Origin: CANLBN01 sp050633525
GTDB taxonomy: Bacteria; Pseudomonadota; Gammaproteobacteria; Pseudomonadales; Cellvibrionaceae
Length of the DNA stretch: 64,000 bases
Direction of reading: 5' to 3'
NCBI GenBank assembly: GCA_050633525.1
Contig: JBOEGR010000022.1
Span: 11,664-75,663, forward strand
The notes under the pieces are model-generated. The model worked only from the letters and a program-made list of their open reading frames with translations. It did no database searches and was not told the DNA's origin. Position 1 is the first letter of the stretch, and every line of letters begins with the position of its first letter. Below, in pieces: positions 1-10,084 of this stretch. A program made the position numbers and the translations under genes.

Positions 1-1381
1 TAAGCTTATGGCAAAGCCTAGACTGATAAGCAATTGGCATAAACTGATCTGGAGAACTGACAGGATCACCATTCTCATCGACAATACGCGCTAGGGCTTC
101 ATACTTAACAATTTGACTACTGCTTACGTCTAATATAGGTTGAAAAAATACCGTAACACGATCATTTCTGAGGGCATCTGATAATAAATTAAAGGTATTA
201 ATATAACGTTGAAAATATTTAGGTAAATTTAATGATGGGTCGTAATTAACAAATGACTGATTCGTTTTCTTCGCATGTATCAACGCCATTCCCGCAAACA
301 TCAGTGCATTCTGCTGGTTTGTCACCGCACCCATTCGAATCACCAAAGGGACTTGTTTATCTAGCTCTAAGGCATCGCTTGCATGAGTTAATGCTTGAAA
401 AACCGCTGAGGTAATTACCTTTATTTCACTTTCAGAAAATGAATGAGTGCTAAATAAACCAAAACGATCGTCTGCCAAATGAAACCATTCACCAAACTCT
501 ATCTTAGGCGCTTTTATTTCTGTGAGTTTATAAACTAAACGCAATATAAGTGCATCTGTTGCTGCAACACCCAGAACGCTAGCAACATGGTCAAAGTTTT
601 CTATCTCTACCAATAATAAATGATCATCTGAGCTATTCGTTAATTTTTCTTCAAGGCAGCGTTGATTGGGCAAACCTGTCAGAGCATGTTGACCAACCGC
701 TTCTAATTTTTGAACATAAGCTTGACGAATCGTACGTAAATAAGCACAAACCAGAGGGAAAACAATTAAAGCTAGAAATAGACTGTATGCCAACGCTTTT
801 AAAAGACTTTTGTATGCCAATGTAGTTAAACTTGATATGGCAACGTCAACACCAATGACATAGGTGATATTATTTAAATCTTTAAAGGGAAAAAAAAGCG
901 AACGGAAATGACCCCAGCGATCTTCATATTGGCTGTAGCTCAGCTCACCTGTTTTAAATACTTCGTCAAGCTCACTGGGAAAATCAGGGTAAGGGGTTAA
1001 GAATGCAGTTTCATATGATTTACTAGAAGTGTTTAATTCGTCTGGTGTAGGGTTGGAACTGATAAAGAAAAAGCGCCCATCTGTCTTTATAATACTATAG
1101 ATATAGGCCACACCCATATCATCAGCAAGGGCCTGAAGCTCTAGAGCCAAAAGATAATCTTCATTGGGTGTAATCGGCTTTTGGCCGGCAATATTATCTC
1201 TGAGCTTTTGCTGTAACAGGCTTTCAGCGAGACTCACCGTTGATAGCAAGCGCTCATCTAAAGCCTTCAGCCCTATACTTTTAGCTTGGTTGTATTCAAA
1301 CCAACCATAAAAACAGGCCCCAGCAATATAAAATACGATTGCCGCGGTAAAAAGCTTATAACGTCCGAGTTGCCTTTTCAT
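1..1381 (-). CDS. Membrane GGDEF/EAL-domain protein (3' end cut off)
   Basis: This gene starts at the ATG at 1381 and is open to the left edge, so its C-terminus is missing. About 460 residues are visible. A TM segment near residues 9-30 and a second near 185-212 enclose an extracytoplasmic sensor region. A GGDEF-like domain follows, but its signature position reads ADDRFGL instead of GGDEF, so cyclase activity is unlikely. An EAL domain then begins (FFQPILDVSS, followed by YEALARI, which keeps the E-A-L triplet). By family knowledge such proteins are often c-di-GMP phosphodiesterases. Whether this one is active cannot be judged because the metal-binding residues lie outside the window. It lies downstream of ffh on the same strand, 175 bp away, and probably has its own promoter. 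Confidence 0.85.
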   Translation of the reverse strand, partial: MKRQLGRYKLFTAAIVFYIAGACFYGWFEYNQAKSIGLKALDERLLSTVSLAESLLQQKLRDNIAGQKPITPNEDYLLALELQALADDMGVAYIYSIIKTDGRFFFISSNPTPDELNTSSKSYETAFLTPYPDFPSELDEVFKTGELSYSQYEDRWGHFRSLFFPFKDLNNITYVIGVDVAISSLTTLAYKSLLKALAYSLFLALIVFPLVCAYLRTIRQAYVQKLEAVGQHALTGLPNQRCLEEKLTNSSDDHLLLVEIENFDHVASVLGVAATDALILRLVYKLTEIKAPKIEFGEWFHLADDRFGLFSTHSFSESEIKVITSAVFQALTHASDALELDKQVPLVIRMGAVTNQQNALMFAGMALIHAKKTNQSFVNYDPSLNLPKYFQRYINTFNLLSDALRNDRVTVFFQPILDVSSSQIVKYEALARIVDENGDPVSSPDQFMPIAYQSRLCHKL

Positions 1382-1556
1382 GAAAACCGATCCGCAGTTA
1401 TCCCCTCTAAATGGCTTGGGGCGCTAAATGATGGTTTATTCAGCTATTAATAATATAAGCACCTTTAAAATTCCAACGACACAATTTCAGCAACACACAA
1501 GCAATTCGATTTAAACGTGACACTATCTAGACTCACGCTAGACACGACCACTGCAA

Positions 1557-2948
1557 TCAGCGGCCTAAACCGGGGGGCAATCCACCGCCTGGAGGCATTC
1601 CGCCGCCACCCATCATACCACCCAAACCTTGCATCATTTTTTTCATGCCGCCGCCTTTCATTTTCTTCATGACTTTGGCCATCTGTTTATGCTGTTTTAG
1701 TAGACGGTTCAAGTCTTGCACTTCCGTACCGGAGCCTTTTGTGATGCGGCGTTTACGTGAACCATTAAGGCTATCAGGATTCTTGCGCTCAGCGGGTGTC
1801 ATCGAGTCAATAATCACTTCCATCTTCTTGAACTGGCCACCCATATTAGCCTGTTCAACCATTTGCCCCATGTTACCCATACCCGGCATTTTATCTAGCA
1901 TACCGGCCATGCCGCCCATGTTATTCATTTGCTGAATCTGTTCTTTTAGATCATTTAGGTCAAAACGGGTGCCTTTTTGTACCTTTTCAACCATCTTCTG
2001 AGCTTTATCTTTATCGATTTTGCGCTCAGCTTCTTCAATCAAAGACAGTACATCACCCATTCCTAAGATGCGTGAGGCGATACGATCAGGGTGAAAAGGC
2101 TCCAAAGCATCGACTTTTTCACCCATACCCATAAATTTGATGGGCTTACCTGTCGTTTCACGAACCGACAATGCAGCGCCGCCACGGGCATCACCATCCG
2201 CTTTGGTCAGGATAACGCCGGTCAACGGTAAGGCATCATTAAATGCCTTCGCAGTGTTTACCGCATCTTGACCAATCATGGCATCGATAACAAACAGCGT
2301 TTCAATTGGGTTAATAGCTTTTTGCAAACCTTGAATCTCTGTCATCATATCTTCATCGATCGCTAAACGACCGGCTGTATCAACCAAGACTACGTCTAAA
2401 TGCTGTTTTTTAGCTGCTGCAATGGCATCCTTAGCAATATTGATGGGCTTTTGCTCTGCAGTCGAAGGGAAAAATGTCGCTTCAACTTCTTCAGCGAGTG
2501 TTTCAAGCTGCTTAATCGCAGCCGGGCGATAAACATCAGCACTTACCACCATGACTTTTTTCTTTTCTCGCTCTTGCAAATATTTGGCTAACTTCGCTAC
2601 AGAGGTCGTCTTACCCGCACCCTGTAAGCCCGCCATTAACACTACAGCAGGAGGCTGGCTTGCCAAATTCAAAGATTCGTTAGCCTCACCCATGACAGCC
2701 GTCAATTCATCTTGAACGACTTTAATAAACTGCTGTGAAGGGCTTAAAGCACGAGCTACCTCTTGACCGACCGCACGCTTTCGAACTTTCTCGATAAAGC
2801 CTTTAACAACGGGCAAAGCGACATCTGCTTCTAATAAAGCTTTACGGACATCACGTAATGCATCTTGAATATTGGAGTGGGAAAGCCTCCCTTTACCAGA
2901 GATATTCTTCAGTGATTTAGATAAACGGCTCGTCAGGTTCTCAAACAT
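1557..2948 (-). CDS. ffh: Signal recognition particle protein Ffh
   Basis: Ffh is the GTPase subunit of the bacterial signal recognition particle. It binds 4.5S RNA and signal sequences and targets nascent membrane proteins to FtsY. All parts of the 463-residue protein are visible: the N-terminal helical domain, the P-loop GLQGAGKTT at about residues 107-115, DTAGR near 190, TKADGDARGG near 250, and a Met- and Gly-rich M domain at the C-terminus. Length and domain order are normal for the family. The gene is divergent from tamA. Identification is firm. Confidence 0.98.
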   Translation of the reverse strand: MFENLTSRLSKSLKNISGKGRLSHSNIQDALRDVRKALLEADVALPVVKGFIEKVRKRAVGQEVARALSPSQQFIKVVQDELTAVMGEANESLNLASQPPAVVLMAGLQGAGKTTSVAKLAKYLQEREKKKVMVVSADVYRPAAIKQLETLAEEVEATFFPSTAEQKPINIAKDAIAAAKKQHLDVVLVDTAGRLAIDEDMMTEIQGLQKAINPIETLFVIDAMIGQDAVNTAKAFNDALPLTGVILTKADGDARGGAALSVRETTGKPIKFMGMGEKVDALEPFHPDRIASRILGMGDVLSLIEEAERKIDKDKAQKMVEKVQKGTRFDLNDLKEQIQQMNNMGGMAGMLDKMPGMGNMGQMVEQANMGGQFKKMEVIIDSMTPAERKNPDSLNGSRKRRITKGSGTEVQDLNRLLKQHKQMAKVMKKMKGGGMKKMMQGLGGMMGGGGMPPGGGLPPGLGR

Positions 2949-3195
2949 GGTATTTTAATACTTTTGGTGTCATCTGCTTAATCTGGGCAGAATCGGGAAA
3001 TTAAGATAAATCGACTTATTAATAGTCGAGTTGTTAGTGTCGAGCAGTATACAGATGATAAGATACTAGGCCAAGATTTGGCTAAGCGTAATACACCCTT
3101 CAGTCGAGAACTGGCGAGAAACAACACACGGCCTGAACTAGTTGTATGGCACACCACATAACACTCACAACGCACTTTTTGACCCTTATAGACTC

Positions 3196-4974
3196 TTGAA
3201 TAACTTAAATAAACTCCATATATTTTTCATACTGGCCACTCTATTGAGCGCATTCATAGCGCCAAGCCAGCTCTACGCGAATGATCGCCTAAAGGTAGTA
3301 ATAGAGGGCATCGATGGAAAAAGCCTAGAAAACATCAAAAATACCTTATCAATCATAAGAGAAGAAAAGGAAACACCCGCAGAACAGTTAAGCGATTCTG
3401 CGATCAAACGCAGTTATGCTCAGGCAAATGAGCAGATCAAACAAGCCTTGCGTCCCTTTGGTTATTACCAACCTGACATTCAAGCTAGCTTAAACCAGAA
3501 AGAAAAGCGTTGGATTGCGCGTTTTAAGATCCAATACGGCATTCAAACCCAGATCAGAAATATCAGCGTAGAAATCCGAGGTCCCGGTAAATTAGAAGCA
3601 GATATACAAACGCTACTCGAAAAACCAACAATACAAATAGGCGATGCACTCAACCATCAATCTTATGCCGATTACAAACAATCTCTTTATGATACCTTGT
3701 TCGATAAAGGCTATATTGATGCTCGATACGAAAAAAGTGAGATACGTGTTGATATCAAGAATAGCCAAGCTGACATCATCTTAATCTTAGAAAGTGGCGA
3801 ACAATATTTTTTTGGTGAAATTGATATCCAACAATCGGTGATTGAGCCAGAAAAAATTGCTCAAATTGTTACGATCGACCAAGACACCCCCTTCAATACT
3901 GATCGCTTATTACAGCTTCAACTCAAACTGTCCGACACAGGCTATTTTGCTAACACTGAGATTAAAATCGAGAGAGAGCAAAAGGCCCAGCAACGTATTC
4001 CTGTTACCATCATTACAACACCATCAAAAAAATTAAAATACTCTACCAGCCTTGGCTATGGAACAGATACCGGAGCACGTGTTGGCTTAAGCGTCCTTAA
4101 CCGACGCGTCAATAAAAAAGGGCATCGTTTACAGTACAGCATTCAACTATCGCAGGTTGAGAGTAATATCGCTGCTCAGTACATCATCCCTATCGGTAAT
4201 ATCAATACCGAATATATCGATGTATTTACCAATGCCAATCAAGAAATTGTGAATGATATTGAAGCAACACAATACAGTATAGGCACGAGCATTAACCAAA
4301 ACCGCTGGCACGGAAGGAGACGTTTATCACTTACATTACTACAAGAACAGTTTTCTTTCGACGATGAAAATAGTCAAACTGCAAATCTACTGATCCCAGG
4401 CTTAGTGTATAACTATAAAAAAGCCGACGACACATTATTTAGTCGCCGAGGTTATAGTTTTACAGCAGATATTCATGGCGGCATTGAATCTAGCATTTCA
4501 GAAACCAGTTTTTTTCACTCTCGTATCAGTGCTCGCTCGGTATACCCATTGAACAGTAAAACAAGGCTATTAAATCGCTTAGAGCTAGGCGCTATTTTCA
4601 CAGACGAATTTGAAGAGTTGCCGCCTTCGGAACGTTTTTTCACCGGCGGTTCTCAATCCGTACGTGGCTATGCATACAAAGATATTGGTCAACGAAATAA
4701 TGTTGACAATAATATTGGTGGAGAATATCTGCTTGCCGGCAGCATCGAAGTGGATTATTTAGCTTGGGGGAATTTTGGCTTTGCCTTATTTTATGATTTT
4801 GGCGATGCCGCTTCAGAGTCTACCATTTCACTGAAAACTGCTGCTGGCCTTGGTTTTCGTTATCGCTCAGCAATTGGAATGGTACGAGTCGATTTAGCCC
4901 ACCCTTTTGACGACATTGCTGATGAAGATAAAAAAGATGTGCGATTACATATTAGCATTGGACCAGATTTATAA
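3196..4974 (+). CDS. tamA: TamA-like Omp85 outer-membrane protein
   Basis: This is an outer-membrane beta-barrel subunit of the translocation and assembly module, working with TamB in envelope biogenesis. POTRA-like repeats fill the N-terminal half. A C-terminal Omp85 barrel follows, with the typical FFTGGSQSVRGY element (lid-loop VRGY). The frame has no upstream ATG and no convincing Shine-Dalgarno. I chose the TTG at 3196 because it gives a compact signal peptide (HIFFILATLLSAFIAPSQLYA). An in-frame TTG at 3142 would add 18 residues before it. The stop codon shares its last base with the tamB start (TAATG), so the two genes are translationally coupled, which supports the assignment. Confidence 0.93.
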   Translation: MNNLNKLHIFFILATLLSAFIAPSQLYANDRLKVVIEGIDGKSLENIKNTLSIIREEKETPAEQLSDSAIKRSYAQANEQIKQALRPFGYYQPDIQASLNQKEKRWIARFKIQYGIQTQIRNISVEIRGPGKLEADIQTLLEKPTIQIGDALNHQSYADYKQSLYDTLFDKGYIDARYEKSEIRVDIKNSQADIILILESGEQYFFGEIDIQQSVIEPEKIAQIVTIDQDTPFNTDRLLQLQLKLSDTGYFANTEIKIEREQKAQQRIPVTIITTPSKKLKYSTSLGYGTDTGARVGLSVLNRRVNKKGHRLQYSIQLSQVESNIAAQYIIPIGNINTEYIDVFTNANQEIVNDIEATQYSIGTSINQNRWHGRRRLSLTLLQEQFSFDDENSQTANLLIPGLVYNYKKADDTLFSRRGYSFTADIHGGIESSISETSFFHSRISARSVYPLNSKTRLLNRLELGAIFTDEFEELPPSERFFTGGSQSVRGYAYKDIGQRNNVDNNIGGEYLLAGSIEVDYLAWGNFGFALFYDFGDAASESTISLKTAAGLGFRYRSAIGMVRVDLAHPFDDIADEDKKDVRLHISIGPDL

Positions 4975-7900
4975 TGAATACACCATTGCCGAATATAGAT
5001 AAAGCAACACCTAAAGCAGAACCTAAAATGGCATCTAAGCTAAAATTACGCTCGTTTGTAAAATATTTTATAATCGCTTTACTGGTTTTATTATTGATTA
5101 TTGCCTTACTAACAACGTGGTTAAGCACAACACAATCGGGTTTACAGTGGTTAAGTCAACGTGCTATCAGTTTCAGCCCTGAACTTAGCATAGGAAACAT
5201 CAAGGGTCGCTTAATAGGCCCACTTTCGGTTGATGACCTACGTTATCAAACTCAAGAATTCGACGTAAACATTAAAACCATCAACTTAGATTGGCAACCC
5301 TCTAAACTATTACTATCAACACTTGTAGTCAATGAGATAACGACCTCGGGAATAATATTCAAGCAAACTGCAGAACCCAAAGAAAAACCAAAAGATACTT
5401 CCCCGCCACCCAAGATTGAAGATATTATCAAGAACTTACAACTTCCTATTTCTATCTTGATCAACAAGGCAGAGATTAATGAACTAGTCTATGATGGCAA
5501 TTATTACAAGCGGAATAATAAAGAAGGCAACAATGAAAACAACAACCAAAGTGCCAAGCAGGAAAAGAGCGATTCTTTCGTACTCGACTATTTTATATTA
5601 GCAGCTAAAAGTGATTCACAAAAAATACAGATTAATCAACTTCGTTTAAAGAGTAACGTTGTACTTATAGATGGTTCACTCACCTTAGGATTAAGCTCTT
5701 CACAAGGCACATCAGGCGATATAAACTGGACATTACTGCCAAAAAACCCATCAAAAAATCTACCAAAAAAATCACCAGAAAATAGCCTACCCAGCATAGA
5801 AGGCGCAACTCAATTATCAGGCGATACTCAAAACCTGACTATCAACACTACTTTAAAACCACCTTATGCCAGCTCTCTTATTATCAGTATTGAAGAGCTA
5901 ATAAAAAAACCATTTGCTACGGTGGAACTGAATATTAATGAAATCAATATTAATAAGATTAATGCAGATTGGCCATTGTATGACCTTGACGGCAATATCA
6001 ACTTAAAAGGCGACATTGATAAAGCCGTATTCAATAGCCAATTTTTAATAATAGACAAAACCCAAAATAATGGTACCTCTGTTAAAAGCAATGGCGGGCC
6101 TACTAATAAGGTAACAATAAATTCAAAAGGCAACTGGCAAAATGAAACACTGGATATGGTTTTAAACGCCGATGCGCCACCCTTTATAGAGTCTCTCAAC
6201 ATTAATAGTAAAGTTAGGCCTAATCAACTCAACAAACCAAACAGTGAGGCAATCAAGTTCGATTTAAATTGGAAAAATATCAACACGTCTAATGTTAGTA
6301 CACAGAGCCAACCGCTATTATTTAGCCCCGAAGGCCAAATAAGTTTGACAGGCAACCTGAAACAATATGAGTTCAAACTGAACTCACTGTTAGAAACCAC
6401 CTTTGCATCCACCACAGGAACTCAAACACAACAAGCACAAAAGGGTAAATTAATTATTAGCGGGAAAGGGTCTGACGAAAAAATAACCTTAGATCAAATA
6501 GCCTTAAGTGGGCCCATGGGCTCGCTCAATGGTGGAGGGGATATAAAAATAAATGCACCCATTGCCGCTAACATTCAGCTTTTAGGTAAAAACCTTAACC
6601 CTCAATTTCTATCACCACAATGGCCGGGGAAACTCGATTTATCACTTGATCTAAAAACCAATAATACCCAAGACCAAACTCGTATTAACGCTGTTATTAA
6701 TGGCGAGGGAAGCTTACGTAACTACCCTTTTTCATTAGAATCAAACGCGCTATATACCAGTAAGACTATTGAACTCAATCGCTTTCTACTGAAATCGGGC
6801 GATAGTCATATTGAAGCCTCTGCATTGATTGATACAAACAAAATGTTGTCCGCTCAATGGATGATCAATAGCAAACAACTTCAAGAACTCGCGCCTGACA
6901 TTCGAGGAAGTTTACAGTCTAAAGGACTTGTAGAGTCTATACCGACAACAAAACAAACCGTTTCTAACTTAAGCCCCAAAGTCATCGCCTCATTCAAAGC
7001 GTCTTCCCTAGTACTTGATGATAATCAGTTCGATAATATAAATGCCAATATTGATATCGATTGGTCATCAAATCAAACAACATCAAAAAATCAAATAGAC
7101 CTTAACATTACCAATCTAGTAACAGATGCGATAAGGGTTCCATCAGCCTCTATAAAAATAGATGGCAAGCCAGAACAACACCGTCTTAATACCGATATTA
7201 AGACCGATAAAGGAAATATCGACTTGTTTATATCGGGTGCGTTCTCTAATGCAAGTAAGCAAGCCCATATAAGCGATCAAGCAAAATGGCGATTCAGTAT
7301 TGATAAAGCTAGCTTAGCACCGAAGGAACTAGCGCCACTCGTACTAGAAGGCGAAGCAAAAGGGCTGATCACTGCATCAGAACAATTACTTCATCAACAT
7401 TGCTGGCTTGCTAATATACAGCAACAAAAAAAGGCGACGCTTTGCTTGGGGGGCAAACAGAGTAATGGCAATCTTGATGCTGAGTTTTCTATCCTACACT
7501 TTCCAACGGACTACTTTACACCCTTGATGCCAGAAGGCTTAAGCTGGACAAAGACTAAGATTAATGGCGATGGAAAACTCGCGCTATCATCGTCTAGTCA
7601 TTTAGATACCAGCATTGAATTAAACACTAGCGCGGGTGAGCTCACTTGGGTTCATAACCAAAACAATGACGGTGCTCGCTCTCAAGAACAAAGCACCACA
7701 ACTGCAAGCTCATCTCAAACTCTTGCTCTGGGGGCAGGAACGTTGTCCATCATCAGCCAAGCTAAAAAAATTACCGCTTCTTTACACCTCCCTGTAGAAC
7801 AGCAAACGGGCTTAAAGGGCAATATCACTATTGCAAACAATCAAAAAGCATTAATAGAAAGACCGCTTAATGGCGAACTACAACTTGAGCTCGATGAACT

Positions 7901-9155
7901 TTCACCCTTTGTCTCTTTTATTCCTGATGCAAGTGAATTAAAAGGTAATTTAGATAGTGCATGGAAAATTGGCGGCTCAATTAAAGCCCCTTGGCTTGAC
8001 GGTCAACTAGCTTTAAATAATGCACAAGTACGCCTCAATGGCCCCGGCATTTTTCTAGAAAAAATAAACCTGAATTTAGTTGGCACACAGCAAAACGGAA
8101 TTCACTATACAGCCATCGCTACATCGGATGGCGGGATACTTGAGGCTAATGGCAAAATGCAGTTAAACCCCAAAGGCCCATCGGTAGAACTCAAAGTAAA
8201 AGGAAATCAATTTCAAGTAATCAATACCGAAGAAGCAACAGCTTATGCTTCACCTGACCTTCTGATCACATCCGAAGACCAAAGGGTGAACATTGAAGGA
8301 AAGCTCACAATTCCAAAAGCGACGATTGCACCCAAAAAACTACCGCCTTCAGTTGTCACCGCATCTGAAGATCAAGTCATTATCACAAACAAGGGGTCTC
8401 CCGATGCCAACAGTTCAAAGCAAAATATATCAATGGATATTGATTTAGTATTAGGAAATCAAGTATTGGTTGATGCCTTTGGCTTCAAAGGAAGAACGCA
8501 AGGAGCTTTACAATTGACAAAAGCCGATGAAGGCCCGACCTTAGCTAATGGAAAAATCAATATTCTAGAAGGCGAGTACCGCGCATTTGGACAGGGTTTA
8601 GTGATAGATAAAGGGGAAGTTCTTTATGCCGACAGTCCTATCAATAAGCCGGGGATTGATATCAAAGCATTACGCCGCCCTGCAGAAGGTATTACTGTCG
8701 GTGTATTGGCGCGAGGTAGCGTCACCAAACCTGATTTAAGCATTTTTTCAGAACCCACCATGACACAAACTGAACAATTATCATGGTTAGTCTTAGGTCG
8801 TTCGCCTGAGCAGTCATCGGATGGCGAAAACAATGCCATTAACCAACTATTATTGTCCTTTAGTTTAAGCAAAGGGGATTCTTACTTAAATAACCTCAAA
8901 GACACTTTCCAACTTGATACACTCAACATAAAAACAGGATCAGGAGAAGCTGGAGCAGCTAGTGATAATGACTTAGCCGAACTCGTACTCGGTAAATACT
9001 TGTCACCTGATTTATATGTCAGCTATGGCATTGGCTTATTTAAGCCCGTCAATGTATTATCCTTAGAATATTCTTTAGGTAAACGTTGGAAGCTTAAATC
9101 TGAAACCTCTTCCGAATCCAGTGGCGGCGATTTAGTTTATACTATTGAACGCTAG
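4974..9155 (+). CDS. tamB: TamB-like inner-membrane translocation and assembly protein
   Basis: This is a 1393-residue protein of the TamB/AsmA-like family (DUF490 C-terminus). Such proteins span the periplasm as a long hydrophobic beta-taco groove and cooperate with TamA in outer-membrane protein or lipid delivery. One N-terminal TM anchor (FIIALLVLLLIIALLTTWLS, about residues 33-52) is followed by a long beta-rich, Asn-, Lys- and Ser-rich repetitive region. The conserved C-terminal block ends with a stretch resembling an outer-membrane protein strand (VLSLEYSLGKRWKLKSETS). It overlaps tamA by one base. Confidence 0.94.
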   Translation: MNTPLPNIDKATPKAEPKMASKLKLRSFVKYFIIALLVLLLIIALLTTWLSTTQSGLQWLSQRAISFSPELSIGNIKGRLIGPLSVDDLRYQTQEFDVNIKTINLDWQPSKLLLSTLVVNEITTSGIIFKQTAEPKEKPKDTSPPPKIEDIIKNLQLPISILINKAEINELVYDGNYYKRNNKEGNNENNNQSAKQEKSDSFVLDYFILAAKSDSQKIQINQLRLKSNVVLIDGSLTLGLSSSQGTSGDINWTLLPKNPSKNLPKKSPENSLPSIEGATQLSGDTQNLTINTTLKPPYASSLIISIEELIKKPFATVELNINEININKINADWPLYDLDGNINLKGDIDKAVFNSQFLIIDKTQNNGTSVKSNGGPTNKVTINSKGNWQNETLDMVLNADAPPFIESLNINSKVRPNQLNKPNSEAIKFDLNWKNINTSNVSTQSQPLLFSPEGQISLTGNLKQYEFKLNSLLETTFASTTGTQTQQAQKGKLIISGKGSDEKITLDQIALSGPMGSLNGGGDIKINAPIAANIQLLGKNLNPQFLSPQWPGKLDLSLDLKTNNTQDQTRINAVINGEGSLRNYPFSLESNALYTSKTIELNRFLLKSGDSHIEASALIDTNKMLSAQWMINSKQLQELAPDIRGSLQSKGLVESIPTTKQTVSNLSPKVIASFKASSLVLDDNQFDNINANIDIDWSSNQTTSKNQIDLNITNLVTDAIRVPSASIKIDGKPEQHRLNTDIKTDKGNIDLFISGAFSNASKQAHISDQAKWRFSIDKASLAPKELAPLVLEGEAKGLITASEQLLHQHCWLANIQQQKKATLCLGGKQSNGNLDAEFSILHFPTDYFTPLMPEGLSWTKTKINGDGKLALSSSSHLDTSIELNTSAGELTWVHNQNNDGARSQEQSTTTASSSQTLALGAGTLSIISQAKKITASLHLPVEQQTGLKGNITIANNQKALIERPLNGELQLELDELSPFVSFIPDASELKGNLDSAWKIGGSIKAPWLDGQLALNNAQVRLNGPGIFLEKINLNLVGTQQNGIHYTAIATSDGGILEANGKMQLNPKGPSVELKVKGNQFQVINTEEATAYASPDLLITSEDQRVNIEGKLTIPKATIAPKKLPPSVVTASEDQVIITNKGSPDANSSKQNISMDIDLVLGNQVLVDAFGFKGRTQGALQLTKADEGPTLANGKINILEGEYRAFGQGLVIDKGEVLYADSPINKPGIDIKALRRPAEGITVGVLARGSVTKPDLSIFSEPTMTQTEQLSWLVLGRSPEQSSDGENNAINQLLLSFSLSKGDSYLNNLKDTFQLDTLNIKTGSGEAGAASDNDLAELVLGKYLSPDLYVSYGIGLFKPVNVLSLEYSLGKRWKLKSETSSESSGGDLVYTIER

Positions 9156-9223
9156 TGTTTATTTGTAAAACCGAAAACCAATAATCAAAAAACGATAAGC
9201 AAAAATCGATTAAAAGAGAGATA

Positions 9224-9259
9224 CTTAGAGAAAGACTTAGAGAAAGTCTTAGAGAAATA
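9224..9259 (+). repeat. Three tandem copies of a 12-bp unit upstream of etfB
   Basis: Three head-to-tail copies of CTTAGAGAAAGA (third copy ends ATA, second ends GT) lie in the 164-bp tamB-etfB gap. The unit boundaries also create a hairpin, AAGACTT (9232-9238) with AAGTCTT (9244-9250). The position, 60-100 bp before the etfB start, suits an operator or an mRNA leader element, but no regulator is identifiable. Confidence 0.6.
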
Positions 9260-9319
9260 CTTTAACTAGAAAACTAAAGTCTATTACCCATCGTTATCAA
9301 ACAGAGGAAACCGATAATA

Positions 9320-10084
9320 ATGAAAATTTTGGTCGCTGTTAAACGTGTCGTCGACTATAACGTAAAAATACGTATTAAAGACGACCACTCAGACGTTGAT
9401 CTTGCTAACACCAAGATGTCGATGAACCCCTTTTGTGAGATTGCCGTCGAAGAAGCCATTCGTATTAAAGAAAGAGGAGAAGCGGATGAAGTCATTGTGG
9501 TTTCGATGGGGCCAACTAAAGCTGAAGAACAAATTCGCTACGGCCTCGCTTTAGGCGCTGATCGAGGTATTTTAGTTGAATCAGATACCTCTCTTTCCTC
9601 CCTGCAAGCAGCAAAAATTTTGAAGACACTTGTGGATAAAGAGCAACCGCAATTGATCATCTTAGGCAAGCAAGCCATCGATAGCGATAACAACCAAACA
9701 GGGCAAATGCTCGCCGCTTTAGCTGGGTATTCCCAAGGTACATTCGCATCGGAATTAGAGCTAGAAGGAGGTAAGTCAGCAACTAAAGCGAATGTTACGC
9801 GCGAAGTGGATGGTGGCCTGCAAACACTGAGTTTAACCTTACCCGCTGTTATCACAACAGACCTGCGCTTAAACGAACCTCGTTACGCTAAACTACCTGA
9901 TATCATGAAAGCCAAGAAAAAACCTTTGGATAAACTGAGTGCTAGCGAATTAATTGGCGAGCTCCAAACACAGGTTACATTACAAAAAGTAGAGCCTCCT
10001 GCCGCACGTAGTGCAGGAATCAAAGTCGCTAGCGTAACAGAGCTGGTCGATAAACTAAAAAATGAAGCGAAGGTGATCTCATGA
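9320..10084 (+). CDS. etfB: Electron transfer flavoprotein beta subunit
   Basis: EtfB pairs with EtfA to carry electrons from acyl-CoA dehydrogenases to ETF:ubiquinone oxidoreductase. The 254-residue protein opens with MKILVAVKRVVDYNVKIRIK, typical of the short-chain ETF class, and contains the conserved LRLNEPRYAKLPDIMKAKKK element near residues 190-210. A good ribosome site (AGAGGAAA) precedes the ATG. The stop overlaps the etfA start as ATGA. Confidence 0.97.
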   Translation: MKILVAVKRVVDYNVKIRIKDDHSDVDLANTKMSMNPFCEIAVEEAIRIKERGEADEVIVVSMGPTKAEEQIRYGLALGADRGILVESDTSLSSLQAAKILKTLVDKEQPQLIILGKQAIDSDNNQTGQMLAALAGYSQGTFASELELEGGKSATKANVTREVDGGLQTLSLTLPAVITTDLRLNEPRYAKLPDIMKAKKKPLDKLSASELIGELQTQVTLQKVEPPAARSAGIKVASVTELVDKLKNEAKVIS

